The notes under the pieces are model-generated. The model saw nothing but the letters and a program-made list of their open reading frames with translations. It was not told the DNA's origin and made no database searches. From assembly GCA_947095535.1 (NCBI GenBank), contig OX352774.1:266635843-266699842 (forward strand): 64,000 nt of DNA, written 5' to 3'. A program made the position numbers and the translations under genes. The stretch is from Poecilobothrus nobilitatus (lineage: Eukaryota; Arthropoda; Insecta; Diptera; Dolichopodidae). Of this stretch, positions 1 through 11,891 are shown in pieces. Position 1 is the stretch's first letter. Every line of letters starts with the position of its first letter.

Positions 1-283
1 GACATGATTAAACTTTACTGCAGCGGCATAACTAAAACAAAGAACAATAAAAATTAAAGTTACTTAATGGTCGTCAGTAAGGTAAGTTCCTCTCGTCATT
101 AAATGAATTGGGTGAAGATTTTCATATCCATATTGTTCAGATATCTGACATATTGGCATTTTAGACAACTGTAGAGCTGAGAATTAGCTAGAAGTGACAC
201 CAACCTAAAAATTCTCCGAGGCACAAATAACTTTACGTTTCTATGATCCCTGTAAGCAATACACTCACTAACCGTATAGATGA

Positions 284-1219
284 TTATTTATAAATAGTTT
301 TACAAACATACCTAAATCAGATCTAATCAATTACGACTTCACGTTTTTATTTAATAATATAGACCTAAATCAAATGAAAATTAGGTTTTATGAAATTATG
401 TTCGAAGGTTTTACTCAATTCGTTCCTATTTCAAAAAAAAGGTCTTCCCAATCTGGCCCACCATGGTTCACAAAGGGGCTTAGATCTCTCAGAAATAAGA
501 AAAACAAAGCCTGGCGTAAATATCTCAAATCAAAAGATATTAATCACTATAACAATTTTGTCATATTTTTTGATAATTTTAAAACGTCATCCGATATTCT
601 TTACAATAATTATATTAATCAAATGGCAAATAAACTAAAATCTGATCCGAAAAAATTTTGGAAATTCATAAATTCTAAACGTAATTGTGATGATTACCCT
701 ACATTTATGAATTTCAATTCTCTTTCAAGTAATGATCTTTTAGTTATTTCGAAGTATTTTCGTGAGTTTTTCAGCACTTCATATAGTGATTCTTCCTTTT
801 CGCCAAATGAAAATTATTTCTCCTTTATGGACAGTTGTCAAAAAACGTCTCTTAATGACATAAATATAAATGAAGAAATAGTTTCCAAATATCTAAATAA
901 ACTCGGTGATAATACTTTTCCCGGGCCTGATGGTATACCGGAAATAATTCTGAGCAAGTGTTCCAACATTCTCACTACGCCTTTAACATTACTCTTCAAA
1001 AACTCATTAAATTCCGGACTTTTTGCTCCTTTTCGGAAAATGTCTTATATCAGACCAATTCACAAAAAGAATGCTAAAAATGAAATTACTAACTATCGTC
1101 CCATAGCCAAATTATCTTCTATTCCAAAATTATTTGAACTACTTATAACGGATTCAATTTATAATCACTGTTCTAATCTTTTAATTGATAACCAACATGG
1201 TTTTGTAAAACAAAAATAG
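284..1219 (+). pseudogene. LINE-A ORF2, N-terminal part (linker and RT fingers)
   Basis: The frame is open from 284; the first ATG is at 374 and gives 281 residues. Counted from that ATG it shows the LINE linker region (KAWRKY, FWKFIN at about 46-100), a PGPDGIP motif at 183-189, RPIHKK at 227-232 and the conserved RT motif NYRPIAKLSSIPKLFE at 240-255, then QHGF at 274-277. The frame stops at TAG directly after the QHGFVKQK motif. The next bases continue the same protein in the following frame, which fits one extra base near 1217-1218. As it stands the ORF lacks the RT catalytic aspartates, which are in the next ORF. The real start would be upstream in an endonuclease domain that is not visible here. 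Confidence 0.9.
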
Positions 1220-1226
1220 TGACACT

Positions 1227-2387
1227 GTGACAAACCTAGTTGAAACAACGTCTCTCCTCCTCAATAACATGGAAGAAGGTTTTCAAACAGATGTTGTTTA
1301 TACTGATTTTAGTAAAGCATTTGATCTATTGCCACATAGTATTATATTACTAAAACTAAAAAAATATGGCTTCCCAGAGTTTTTCCTAAAGTGGATATAT
1401 TCTTATTTGTGTGATCGCTCTTATAGTGTTATATTCAAAAATGTGATTTCAGAACGATTTGTGGCAAATTCCGGTGTTCCACAAGGTAGCCACCTTGGTC
1501 CTTTACTTTTTATTTTATCTGTAAATGATGTTACTTCTATCATTTCTAATTGTGAGCTTCAAGTTTACGCTGATGACATAAAAATCTTTAAAAAGATTAC
1601 ATCTAATAAGGACACCGTCCTTATGCAGAATGACCTTCAAAACTTTAAAAATTGGTGCATTAATAATTGTCTGCTACTTAATGTAAATAAATGCGCATTA
1701 TTATCTTATACACGTCGTTCTAGTCCTATTTATTTCAACTATAACTTAGATGGTATTAGTTTACCTAAAGTTACTTCAATAAAAGACTTAGGTATGTATT
1801 TTGATTCCCAACTTAGTTTTAAAATTCATTATAATAATATTATAAATAAAGCTAATTCATTATTGGGGTTTGTTAAACGTTCTTCTAAGCAATTTTCATA
1901 TCCCTATGTTCTTAAATCGTTGTACACTTGTCTTGTAGGACCGAACTTGGAATATGCTAGTCAGGTTTGGTCTCCATTTTACATGGTACACATTGATAGG
2001 ATCGAGGCAGTACAGAAAAACTTTCTTAGATTTACCTTACGCCACTTGCCATGGTCAAATCCTATTATTTTGCCACCATATGAACAAAGGCTTAAGTTAA
2101 TTGATTTGTGTACTTTAAGTTTTAGACGTGAGGTTTCTGATGTTATTTGCATTACAGAGATTGTCAAGGGTTATGTTAAATCTAATTTAATTTCTAGTAA
2201 AATTAATATTAGAAATCTTCAACGCCTTCGTTCTTCCAATTTGTTTAAAACCTATAATCATAGGACTAATTATGGAAAATTTGAACCTATTAATAGGATG
2301 CTTATTATAGGTAACAAACATAAACTTAATATTGACTTTACACTTTCAAAACATTCCCAAAAACAAAAATTATACAATCGCTATTAA
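1227..2387 (+). pseudogene. LINE-A ORF2, C-terminal part (RT palm and tail)
   Basis: This 386-residue frame contains the catalytic core of the reverse transcriptase: motif A DFSKAFD at 27-33, motif B SGVPQGS at 82-88 and motif C YADD at 114-117, so all three catalytic aspartates are present. After the palm come the thumb and C-terminal region typical of jockey-like ORF2 (LEYASQVWSPFY, HIDRIEAVQKNF, LRHLPW, then HRTNYGKFEPINRM). The stop at 2385-2387 is followed by about 210 bases of AT-rich 3' UTR and the TAAA tail. The start at 1227 is only the first ATG after the frameshift; the protein frame is open a little earlier and joins the 284-1219 piece. It would have copied the element's RNA at a nicked target site; this copy is probably dead because of the frameshift and missing 5' end. 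Confidence 0.92.
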
Positions 2388-2627
2388 TATTAAGATTTTT
2401 TTTTTATTTTTGTTTCTTGTTGCACTGTAAAGTATATACCTATGTATATGATTTTTAATTTTAATCTTAGTTCTAAGTTTATTTAAACTTAACAATTATG
2501 TAATTTTTTTATAACTTTTATTGTATTTAACAATTTATTATTGTTTACTAGTTATTATATATATTATAAATTTTATATAAACTGTTTGTGCTAAGCAGTA
2601 TAAATAAATAAATAAATAAATTAACAA

Positions 2628-4646
2628 GGGGTTTAATGTAATGGGGGTCATAACGGGGCACTGTTCTATTGGCAAACATTCCAGAAAGTTGTGATTTTCC
2701 TCATATGGTTTTTACTGAAGTTGCACTTGTACGTACCTTTTGTGTTATAATTCTACTCTTCAAAAGAAAAAGATCTCTGGTAAAATTCTTTTTAAATCAT
2801 CTTTTCAATCTGTTGGATGTTGACATAATCGTATAGAGCAAATTTATTTTATGTTTGTAAAAGAGCTCGAAATTGTTAAATTTCAATAACTAATAGTGAT
2901 TCCTATAAACTCCAGTAAGTTAGCTCCTCGAATATCAAGCAAAACTCAAATATCTCAAATATCAACTAAATAAATACCTAGTGGAAATAAAAGTAGTTAA
3001 TTGTAAAAGAAAACAATAATACAATAATGTAAAAGAATACTGAATATTGAGTGATAAAACTTAAGACGCAAAAAAAAATTTAACAGAAAAGGAAGTAAGA
3101 AAATAACAAAAAATAAAAGAAAAAAGGGTACCCGAAAAAGAAAAATTATTATAAAAAATATTTAATTTTTTTTGTGTTGTTTCGTTTTCCACTTTTGTGG
3201 TAAAAATTTCTGTTTCTGTTCTTTTTTATTTTGTTATTTCATTATATTTTCACTATATTTAAATGAGAATTACATTTCGTATTTTTCTTTTTTTTTGTTT
3301 TTCTTATATTTTTGTTTAGTTCTGTTTCGTACAAAAGAAAACAAAACGTGGAAACATTTTTTTTAAAGGATAAACTCTTATCCAAGAAGAAAATATTTTT
3401 TATTTTTACTTTCTACCACACTATCAAATTGTGAGATTCAACAATCTTATCTATATAGTGTGTCGTCAAAATGAGTCAGATTATATTTGTGTTTGGTTTG
3501 TTTTCGAGGGTGCAGTGAATTCTTAAGAAAGAATGGGAAATTTTTTTTTTTATTTTACTCTTCTCAATCTGTATATCTTCAATATTTTTGTTGGTTTTTA
3601 TTTTTTTTTTCATTTAAAAAATGGATAGAAAGATTAAACAAAATTAATTTTTGAGATTTCTCTATTTTTGTTTTGTTGTGTTCTTTTTAATTCTTGTCTG
3701 TTTTTTGCCTTTCTGGGTTTCCCTTTTACTATTTGGGATTTTTTTTTTTAAGCAAAATCATGTAATCGATTAGGTTAATGGAGTTTTCTTTTCCTCAAAA
3801 AAAACGTAATTCCATAAAACAGTGTATATAATATGTAAGTATGTATGTATATAAAAACTAAAGTATATTATATGTACGGAGTATAAAGAGATTAAAAGAT
3901 GGAAAATTATTTTATTGATTATAATAACAAAAAAAAGTAAAATTAAATAAAATTAGAGTTACCAAATAATAAAAAAATAAATTAAAGATATAAAATTAAA
4001 CATTTATCGATTTAAGAAATTAAAATATATTTTGTTGTTCCGTATATACTTTTTGTATTTATATATTCTTTAAAACTAGGATGCCCTTATTAACCTATTT
4101 TATTAATTATAAAACTAAAAGGACAAAGTGTGTAATACATTCTAAAATCCTGAAATGATTTTTAATTATATTATAATATTAGTTGAATTTTATGTTGAAT
4201 TATAATCATACATATTGAAGATGTCCTTATATATTGAGAGTAAAAAAATAAAGATTATTTATATTCTTCTTAAGGGTTTGTTTCAAGTTTCGAGGGTTCT
4301 TTGCAATAATTCACTTCGTCCTAGCATTGAAAATTATTTGCTTGAAAACCTTTATATTACATTACATAATATATAGATAGCAGATAAGTTTTTCCTATTT
4401 CTATTTGATTGATACCCATGATATGTGAACAACAAATATTACATTCACTTTGTGGTTCGTCACAAAAAAAAGGACACTTTCGGGAAAAAAATAAATAAGT
4501 TTTCAAATAATTAAGAAAAAATATTAATGAAATGTAACTATTTTTAATGTGTTTATTTGTCTTATATTAATTAATAATTTTTAATTTAAATTTGAGTATT
4601 TTAATTTAATGATTTAGTAATTAAATAAAAAAATTATGCAAACAGA
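2628..4646. other. AT-rich non-coding DNA, no gene seen
   Basis: A/T homopolymer runs and low-complexity sequence. The short frame at 3172-3366 is a run of Phe, Leu and Ser codons from T-rich DNA and is not supported. Probably part of a long intron of the LMO4-like gene (inference). Confidence 0.6.
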
Positions 4647-4654
4647 TATAAATC

Positions 4655-5773
4655 GGTGACGTGACTTAAGGCCATTCGACTTAAGACCATAACACTATAA
4701 TGAGACATAAAGCCATAATGCAGATCTTTTCGCGTATGGTTTTAAGTCTCATTTAAGTGAAACATAAAGTCATATCGTTTTATAAAAATGTGAGACATAA
4801 AGCCATATAATTTTATTTTATTTTAATTTTGTTTTCTTTATTAATTTTAATAATCGAATAGCAATTCAATAATTGTCTCTAGCAATTTACAATTTAAAAA
4901 ATGAAATGCCAAATTATCAGCCAAGAAAATATTTAATTGACAGTACTTTTTCAATTGTTCCTTGTGGTGATATATTTACTTATATTATACATTTCTTATG
5001 AAGAATATGTAAGAATATAAATCTTCAAAAACTTAATAAAATTTATATAGATATACAGAGTCCAGACAATAATATATATAATATTTGAAAAGGCGCGCCA
5101 CCCGAATTGTACGTGTGACGATAACGCGTGTTTCCGCCCTCCGTTTAATTGCTCACAATACGCACAATAAATTTCAATCTATATTTAAAATATTTAAATT
5201 TTATAATTTAAAATTTTGTTTAAAAAATATATTTTATGTATTTTATTTTAATATATTTTATTTTATATTTTATGTGACAATGACAAGGACAATTTGTGAC
5301 AATGACAACTCTGAAATTGAACCTAATAATGATAGTGAAAATAATTCTGAAAATTCTGCACCAATTAAATAAAAGAAAACTATGAAAAACGAAAAGTGGC
5401 TGTTCTGTGTCTAATTTGTAGATAAATTTTAGAGCTTTCTAGAAAAATATATTTGTAAAAAACCAATCTGTATTTAAAAAAAAAAATAATGTGTATATAT
5501 ATTTATATTTATATATGTACATATATAAATTCCTTGATTGTTGAAAATTTATTAATTTTGTAAATTGCTTTTTTTTTTAAGTTTTGAATAAATTTTGTGT
5601 TGTTTCTCAAATAAATTTTAATAAATGATACATAATATCATATGGTTTTATGTCTCATTTAGGTGAGACATAAAGCCATACGCGAAAAAATCGGTGTTAT
5701 TGCTTTATGTCTTATTAGAGTGAGATATAAAGCCATAATGGTCTTAAGTCGAATGGCTTTAAGTTACGTCACC
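4655..5773. mobile_element. 1.1-kb TIR element (MITE-like) with 8-bp target duplication
   Basis: The ends are inverted repeats of about 36 bases (4655-4690 and 5738-5773, starting GGTGACGT) matching at about 34 of 36 positions. They are flanked by TATAAATC (4647-4654) and TAGAAATC (5774-5781), a 7-of-8 match that looks like an 8-bp target duplication. Inside each end are several copies of an ACATAAAGCCAT-type motif in both orientations. The middle has a GC-rich pocket near 5090-5150 (GGCGCGCC, ACGCGT). The 95-residue frame at 5085-5372 shows no recognised domain. An 8-bp duplication fits hAT, P or similar superfamilies; the class is unresolved. The element at 42497-43580 uses similar ATAAAGCC-type terminal wording. 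Confidence 0.82.
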
Positions 5774-5781
5774 TAGAAATC

Positions 5782-6143
5782 AATTTTATAAATTTTAAAA
5801 ATAAATAAAGCACTTAAAGAGAAAATTTTAATTTAATTGAACATTTGAACAATAATTCAAAAACAAAACTTAGGGTTGCCTGATAGTTTAATAGTAAATT
5901 AAAAAGCAATAACTCTAAAATATTATTTTTATCGTGTTCCTCTCGTTTTAATATAATCAATTTTTGTTTTACTAAAGAACTTATTTTTTATATAAATTTG
6001 TGTATATCAATGTATCACTTATACCAGATTTCTATAAAAATCTAAAGATATATATTATACTGGTTTTAAATTTAAAAAAAAAATTTAGATCATATTCCAC
6101 TATTTATAATCTTTTTATTTTTTTTTAATTTTCTTTTAAACAG
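5782..6143 (+). other. Intron sequence ending in a splice acceptor
   Basis: AT-rich sequence leading into a T-rich tract and a TTTTCTTTTAAACAG acceptor; AG is at 6142-6143. No coding signal was seen. Confidence 0.7.
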
Positions 6144-6344
6144 TATGTTTGGATGTTCTGGCACATGTTCAGGTTGTGGTCAAACAATTCCTCCAAATGA
6201 ATTGGTGGCCAAAGCAATGTCACCATTAAATCAACAAACAACGAATCTAGATAACCAAAAAAGTAGTCAAAGCAATTTATATGTATTTCATTTGAAATGC
6301 TTTATGTGTACGAAATGTGGAGCTCATTTAAGACCTGGTGATAG
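6144..6344 (+). CDS. LMO4-like LIM-only protein, internal exon (start of second LIM domain)
   Basis: LIM-only proteins are nuclear adaptors that bridge transcription factors and LDB/Chip-type cofactors without binding DNA through the LIM domains. The exon encodes the front half of a second LIM domain: an FG..GTCSGCGQ start, a CxxC pair, then HLKC, C and TKC zinc ligands and a GDR sequence matching the LMO4 pattern. It begins after an AG acceptor at 6142-6143 and ends before a GTAAGT donor at 6345-6350, splitting the Arg codon AG|A. The ATG at 6145 is probably internal, since LMO proteins have a first LIM domain before this point. The C-to-H spacing is about 37 residues against the usual 16-23, owing to an Asn/Gln/Ser-rich insert (about residues 25-45). 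The likely counterpart is vertebrate LMO4 and its fly orthologue; the upstream exon was not found. Confidence 0.88.
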
Positions 6345-7098
6345 GTAAGTCAATTACGCTAATGAAAAAAAAATGGAAAATAAGAAAAAAAAAAAGTTCA
6401 AGTAGTTTTTATTATTATCATTTCCATAATATAAAAAGATTTATATATTGTACATAACATATATAGATGAAGATTGCAAACTGTAAGTAAAAGCTAATAT
6501 GATAAATTGAAAAATCCTTTGAAAAAGTTCAGAATTGTTTGTGTCCTTTTTATATACTACTTTTTTTTTTCTTCTACCTCTCTTTCTTTTTTAGATTGCT
6601 AAATTGCAAAAGTTTTATTTGTTTTCTTGAAATAAAAAAAAATAAAATAAAATAAATAGAAAAAGAAAGAGAAAGAGATACAACATAAAAAAAATCTCAA
6701 ATTTATTAGCACTTTTTATTATTGCAATGGAAAATTTATGGGAAATCATGTTTTAGAAAATATCCTTCAGTTTCTGATGTTGAAAATTGTTGAAAATTTT
6801 TGTATTATTTGATTCAATTATAACAAAAATTTATAAAATTGTGATTTTATTTATATTATAATGTAAAGTCCTATTTTTGTCCTAACTTCACGGATGATTT
6901 CACTTAAATGTAAACATATATTATAATGTTCTAAATACTTATAAAAAAATTTAATTTTTATATATCTACGTATTTAAATAAGTATTTAAAAAAAAATTGT
7001 ACTTATAATTTTCTTAGAATTTCTAAACACTACTATTGATTTAATCTATTATATTTATTTTTACTTATACAATCTTTTATTTTAAAATTAATTAACAG
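6345..7098 (+). other. 754-bp intron of the LMO4-like gene
   Basis: It starts GTAAGT and ends with a T-rich stretch and TTAACAG at 7092-7098. It joins codon phases exactly (AG|A = Arg). No nested gene or repeat was recognised; several A and T runs are present. Confidence 0.85.
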
Positions 7099-7297
7099 AT
7101 ATACAATGCTAGCTGGTAGTCTAGTTTGTGAACAAGATTGGCATAAAATTATTAAAAATAACCCTGGTAATGCTGGTCCTGGTGGTGGTACTGGTAATAA
7201 TACTGGTGGTGCAACTGGTAGTACAACAACAACAAATGGTACAGCTGCAGCAGTTAGAAAAGGAAAAGTAGGTCGGCCTAGACGTACAAAAGAGTGA
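7099..7297 (+). CDS. LMO4-like LIM-only protein, last coding exon
   Basis: This exon completes the second LIM domain with RYTMLAGSLVCEQDWH, supplying the last zinc ligands (Cys and Asp of CEQD). It then encodes a low-complexity Gly/Asn/Thr tail of about 35 residues and ends KGKVGRPRRTKE followed by TGA at 7295-7297. The GRP core with flanking basic residues resembles an AT-hook, a minor-groove DNA-binding motif. This is notable because LIM-only proteins normally do not touch DNA themselves; the resemblance is by eye and function is inferred. The exon starts after the acceptor AG at 7097-7098 and keeps frame with the exon ending at 6344. Codon use is strongly AT-biased, like the surroundings. 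Confidence 0.88.
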
Positions 7298-9690
7298 ATA
7301 TTATTATTAGTTAATAGATAACTTACAAAAAATAATTAAAAATGATACAAAAATAATTAAAAAAATAATGAATAATAATATTAAAAATATAATAATTAAA
7401 AAATTAAATACAATACAATTAAGGAAAATAATAGAAAGGAAACGACAACGACAAAAACAAAATTTTAAAAAATTACAACACAAAAGAAAAATAAATTAAT
7501 TATGATGATATGGTCAGGAATCTGTGATGTTGTTTGTCCTGAGCCTCCTATATTTATATTTATAATTATAATATTACATGCAAAAACAATAATATTACTA
7601 TATTATTTTAAATTATACATATATATTACAAATAATATATACATATATACATATATATCTATATGTAAAATTCTTAAATTAAAAAAAAAAACCCTTAAAA
7701 GCATTTTTTAAACAAAACGAACACATTTTAATTTAGGCAAAAGCAAATTCTACATACATATATATTAAACAAACTAAGCTTCAAAACACAGGAACCAAAC
7801 TTTAAGAATAACAGAAAAACAAAATTAAAAAAAAAATAAATTAAATATACATATATAAAATAACAAAAAAAAAAAAAATCAAATTTAATTAAAATTAAAA
7901 ATGATGTACATCTAGTCTCTATAAACATCTAATTAAGAACAAAACTGAACAATTTAACAATCAACAATAAAAGTAATCAGTATACATATAACGTCACTTT
8001 AAATAATTATTCGTAAATTGGAAAAAAAAATAAAAAGAATTACATATTTTTCTTTAGATAAATATTCCTTCAAAATTTTTCTTATCGATCCAATTTAAGA
8101 ATTTATTTTATTTTAATTATGACTTAAGTTTTATAAATCTAATAAACATTGTATTTAAAAGTAAATTTTCCTTCAAATCTTCTAATCGAATTAATGAAAC
8201 TATAAAAACCTAATATATAGTTATTAAATAATAATATTTATATAATTCGCAATATTGAAATTTAAAAAAAAAATACAAAGAACCTTTTGTTAAAATAAAA
8301 ATTGATTCCAATTTTCTCAAATTTAATGTGACCTTTAATGTGTTAATACAAATGAATTATTAAACATAAATTTTTAAAAACGATTTCAATGAAATAAAAT
8401 TTAAAGGTTAATAAAAGCGAAATTTCAGTTTAAATGTAATTCTCATTTTTGATATAGTTGCTAAGATCCGCCACCGAGCCAAAAACAAGGTATAAATCTA
8501 TAGATATCTCACATTAAATACAGAAACACATTATTTAATAATAAAAAAAATATAACCTCAAAATAAAAAAACAAAAACTTAAAGCTTCTTTCTATTAATT
8601 TTGTACTTTAGATATATTGTAAAAACAAAAAAAAAAAAGATATAGTTATTGTTTTTAATTATTTTTAATTTTATTTTAATTTAATAAAATAAATTAAAAC
8701 TAAAAAAAAGTATACGTACTAAGTTTTTATAAAAAGTTTTTAATCTGGAGCCAAACTAAAATAGAAATTTTATCATTTATATATGCAATTTATTAAGATG
8801 TTAATTAATATTTTTTAAATTAAATACTTTTGAAATATATTCTGTAAATGCTTAAAATTAAATGTTATTAAAATTTCTTCTAGTTATAAAATATATTAAT
8901 TTTTTCATTTAATTTAAAACTTTTTATAAAACACTTAGTATAAATAATATTATGAAATAATTTGTATGTGTATAAATATTGATAATAATAAAAAAAAAAA
9001 AAATATTTGTTGTCAATAGATTTCTAAGATCAGACTTTTTTTTTATTTTTAATCAATATAAAAAACTGAAAAATAATTAAATAAATAAATAAATGAATAT
9101 AAAATAAATAAAAAAAAAAAAAAAAACTAAAATACCGAAATTCAGTATAATTATTTAATTTTTGTTAATTAGGTTTATGAAAAATAACTTCATTTATAAT
9201 TTTATAAATAATAGTTTTCTTTTCTTTTGTATAACAAATAAATTTTTTTTTTAGGTAATAAAATAAAAATTTATTTTTAAATACTGTTATTTAATTCATT
9301 CTTTTATATTTAAATTTACAATTTGTAAATTATTTAATTGTATTTTTGTAATAAATAAATTTTATAACAACATAGTGAAAAATGTATATCATTATATTAT
9401 GTAATTCTGTAATTTAAAAAATTTTAATAGACATACATATATGTACATACATTCGACAAAGCAAAAAACGAATAGTTATAAAGAAAAATCTAAAACCATG
9501 ACAATTTCATCAAAACAAAAAAAAAAAAAAAAATATCAAAAACTCATCAACGAAAAACTTAAGAAATTCTTTACTTTTATATTTTTTATTTTAGTTTAAT
9601 ATTATGAAACACAAACATAAATCTAGATAATGTATAAAATTTTATGATTCATTAATATTGTCAATTTTTATTTATCTATAGATAATTTTG
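7298..9690 (+). other. 3' UTR and downstream flank of the LMO4-like gene
   Basis: Very AT-rich, with many AATAAA-type hexamers (for example near 7490), so the poly(A) site cannot be chosen by eye. Short frames at 7502-7711 and 7728-7928 are low-complexity and unsupported. No repeat family was recognised. Confidence 0.55.
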
Positions 9691-9698
9691 TAATATTG

Positions 9699-10362
9699 TT
9701 GGGTGCGGGATAAAATCCAGAATTGAAAAATTCAGAAAGGACAAAATTCAGTATTTGTTTAAAAATCCAGAAAAGACTAAATCCAAAAAAAAAAAAAAAA
9801 CAGTAAATTCAGAGAAGATAAAATTCAGAAAGGACAAAATCTAGATTTAATATGTAATATAAAATTTACATAAGTATAACTGAGTATAATTTTATTTTTT
9901 CAGTTTTATCCTTTTTAATATTTTATTTAATACTTCAGGTATAGGAAAAAAAAAAATTAGGCTTAATTTGTTCACATATTAAAAAAAAATGTTCTTCGCT
10001 TACAAAAAAAAAAAAAAAAAATTAACTTCAATTCGTATTATGTGAAAATAAAATGTTCGTTTATATAATAAAAATTAAATAAATAATAAATAATACCTAT
10101 ATCCTAATAAAATTTATTTTTTACATTACATAAAGATAGATGCTTATCTTTATAAAAACAAATAGCAAACCTGATTCTTGTCGTATTCAAAAAGAGGATT
10201 GATTAAATTTGTAGTGGGGGTATCTATGAAAAAATTAGATTTTTATATATGAAAAGTCAAAATTTTATTCTGGTTTACGTTTTTTACGATTTTGTGTTTC
10301 CTGAATTTTGACTTTCTGCATTATGTTTTTTGGATTATGTCTTTCTGGATTTCATCCTCAAC
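9699..10362. mobile_element. Foldback-type element with AAATCCAG arms
   Basis: The left arm (about 9699-9850) holds several direct copies of an AAAATYCAGAAAGGAC-like unit; the right arm (about 10258-10362) holds the same unit inverted (TTTCTGGATTT). The ends read GTTGGGTGCGGGAT on the left and, inverted, GTTGAGGAT on the right. The perfect 8-bp direct repeat TAATATTG occurs at 9691-9698 and 10363-10370, which fits a target-site duplication; its last base overlaps the terminal G on the left. The interior is AT-rich and has no ORF. Architecture matches foldback elements (inverted arms built from short tandem units). Confidence 0.78.
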
Positions 10363-10739
10363 TAATATTGATAACATTGAACATTAATCCGGGCTGTTTG
10401 ATAAATCCAATATACTCTAAATTATTTTTCTTAACTTGATTCGTGTTTAAAATCACAGGGTTTACTATATTTCAAATATTTCACAAGTAATCGCTCAATA
10501 ACAGTTATATTTGTTTAAACGAAAATTTCGGATCTCTTAAAGCCTGTAAATATGCAAAAAAAAAAAAAAATCAAATCATAAATAGAATTGAAAAGATCAC
10601 ATTATAAATAAATGGATACAATTCCGTGTCATATTATTTCATTTTTAGTAATTTTTATTATTTATTTATTTATCAAATATTATTAATGTGAATTTTTGGG
10701 TGATATGAAACGAATCAATTATACACAAAACAAAAGAGT

Positions 10740-11232
10740 ATATATACCTTTTCTACTTTAACTGAAGAGTTTATTATTTTAAGATAATATTTTGTTTTTT
10801 AAGGGAAGACATTTTAATTTTAGGTGAACATTTTTTACAGTGAAGACATTTTTACTTTAAGTGAAGAATTTTTACTTCACTAACTAATGTTTAATAAATA
10901 TTTAACATACATATTATATTTATATTTAACTATATTTAATTTTCGTAATATATATATATACATATATATATATATTTGGATTTGATATTTATATATTATC
11001 TGATATTTATGTATATACATATAATATATATATATATATATAATATATGTACATATATTGTATTTTTTTTTTTTTTTACACTTTAATCATATTTATTTTT
11101 TTACTTGCTTAAAAAATCTGCACCTAAAGTAAAAATATCTTCACTTTAAGTAAACAATTTTCACTTAAAATTATAATGTCTTCACTTAAAGTAAAAATGT
11201 TTTAAGTTAAAGTAAAAATAGTATACTAGAGA
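10740..11232. mobile_element. Foldback-type element with ACTTTAAGTGAAGA arms
   Basis: Units such as TTTTTACTTTAAGTGAAGA recur on the left (10753-10885), and their reverse complements on the right (11112-11225). The centre is a TA-rich stretch (about 10940-11060) with many ATATAT runs. There is no coding potential. Ends and target duplication are not clear. Confidence 0.65.
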
Positions 11233-11315
11233 TACGTTGTAAACAATATTATTAAAATTTTTTAAGAAAAATTAAATCAAAATAAATTATGGAATGGAAT
11301 TTATCTGAATTTAAT

Positions 11316-11891
11316 TTTGACCTGCGGTTGCACTTTTTTTTCAGGTCACATTTTTTCCGTTCTTTTTTGAAAAAAAATGCAAAACTGAAAAAAATGTTCG
11401 TGTTCTTTTCTGAAAAAAATTTAGGGCAAAACTCGCACAGGGCAACAATTTTTTTAAAAACTTGACCTGAAAATATTGACGGGGCAATAAAATGAGTTTT
11501 ACACTCTCCAGAATGACAACATTAAAAAATATATGTATAAAATTGTCACTGTCAGTTAAATAGTAAATTGTAATTAATGACAATATAAAAATACATTATT
11601 TTCATTTATTTGGTTGAGTTTTAAAATATATATAGTTTACAAAAAAAAAAAATTTATATTTGATTAGAAACTTAAGTTTAAAAATTTTTAAATAAGTAAA
11701 ATATAATTTTTAGATAAAGAAATCAGTGCAGCAAACTGAAACAAAAAATGTTGCCCTTTTTCTGTTCTATTCTAAAAAAGTTTCAGGTCAAAACTGAAAA
11801 AAAAAGTGCAAAACTAGAAAAAATAGATTTGACTTTTTTCAGTTTTGCACTTTGTCAGGTCAAACTTTTTTTTCAGAAAAGAAAGCGACAT
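11316..11891. mobile_element. Foldback-type element with GCAAAACTGAAAAAA arms
   Basis: The left arm (11316-11480) contains TTGACCTG, TGCAAAACTGAAAAAA and GGGCAACA units; the right arm (11745-11891) carries the reverse complements (CAGTTTTGCAC, TCAGGTCAA, TGTTGCCC) in mirrored order. About 265 bp of AT-rich DNA separates them. The short minus-strand frame at 11341-11583 is made of the arm repeat and is not a gene. Confidence 0.72.

Larger units (their letters stand above)
284..2627 (+). mobile_element. 5'-truncated jockey-like non-LTR retrotransposon (LINE-A)
   Basis: The element carries the linker and full reverse transcriptase core of a LINE ORF2 and ends in an AT-rich 3' UTR with an (AAAT)n tail near 2600-2622. 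The coding frame is open from 284, but no convincing endonuclease was found before it, so the copy looks 5'-truncated or too decayed upstream. The RT motifs (NYRPI, DFSKAFD, SGVPQGS, YADD) are intact, although one frameshift splits the ORF. A second copy of the same family lies at 54783-56328, judged by shared wording around HKKN, SHLGPL and HRTNYGK. The element lies upstream of the LMO4-like exons, probably inside that gene's intron. The jockey-superfamily assignment is from motif style only. Confidence 0.9.

Noticed and set aside
5085..5372. 95-codon frame inside the TIR element at 4655-5773
   Set aside because: Hydrophobic AT-driven middle, no transposase motif, no second copy.
6145..6147. 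ATG at 6145 as the true start of the LIM gene
   Set aside because: It directly follows a consensus splice acceptor, and LMO proteins have a first LIM domain before this point.
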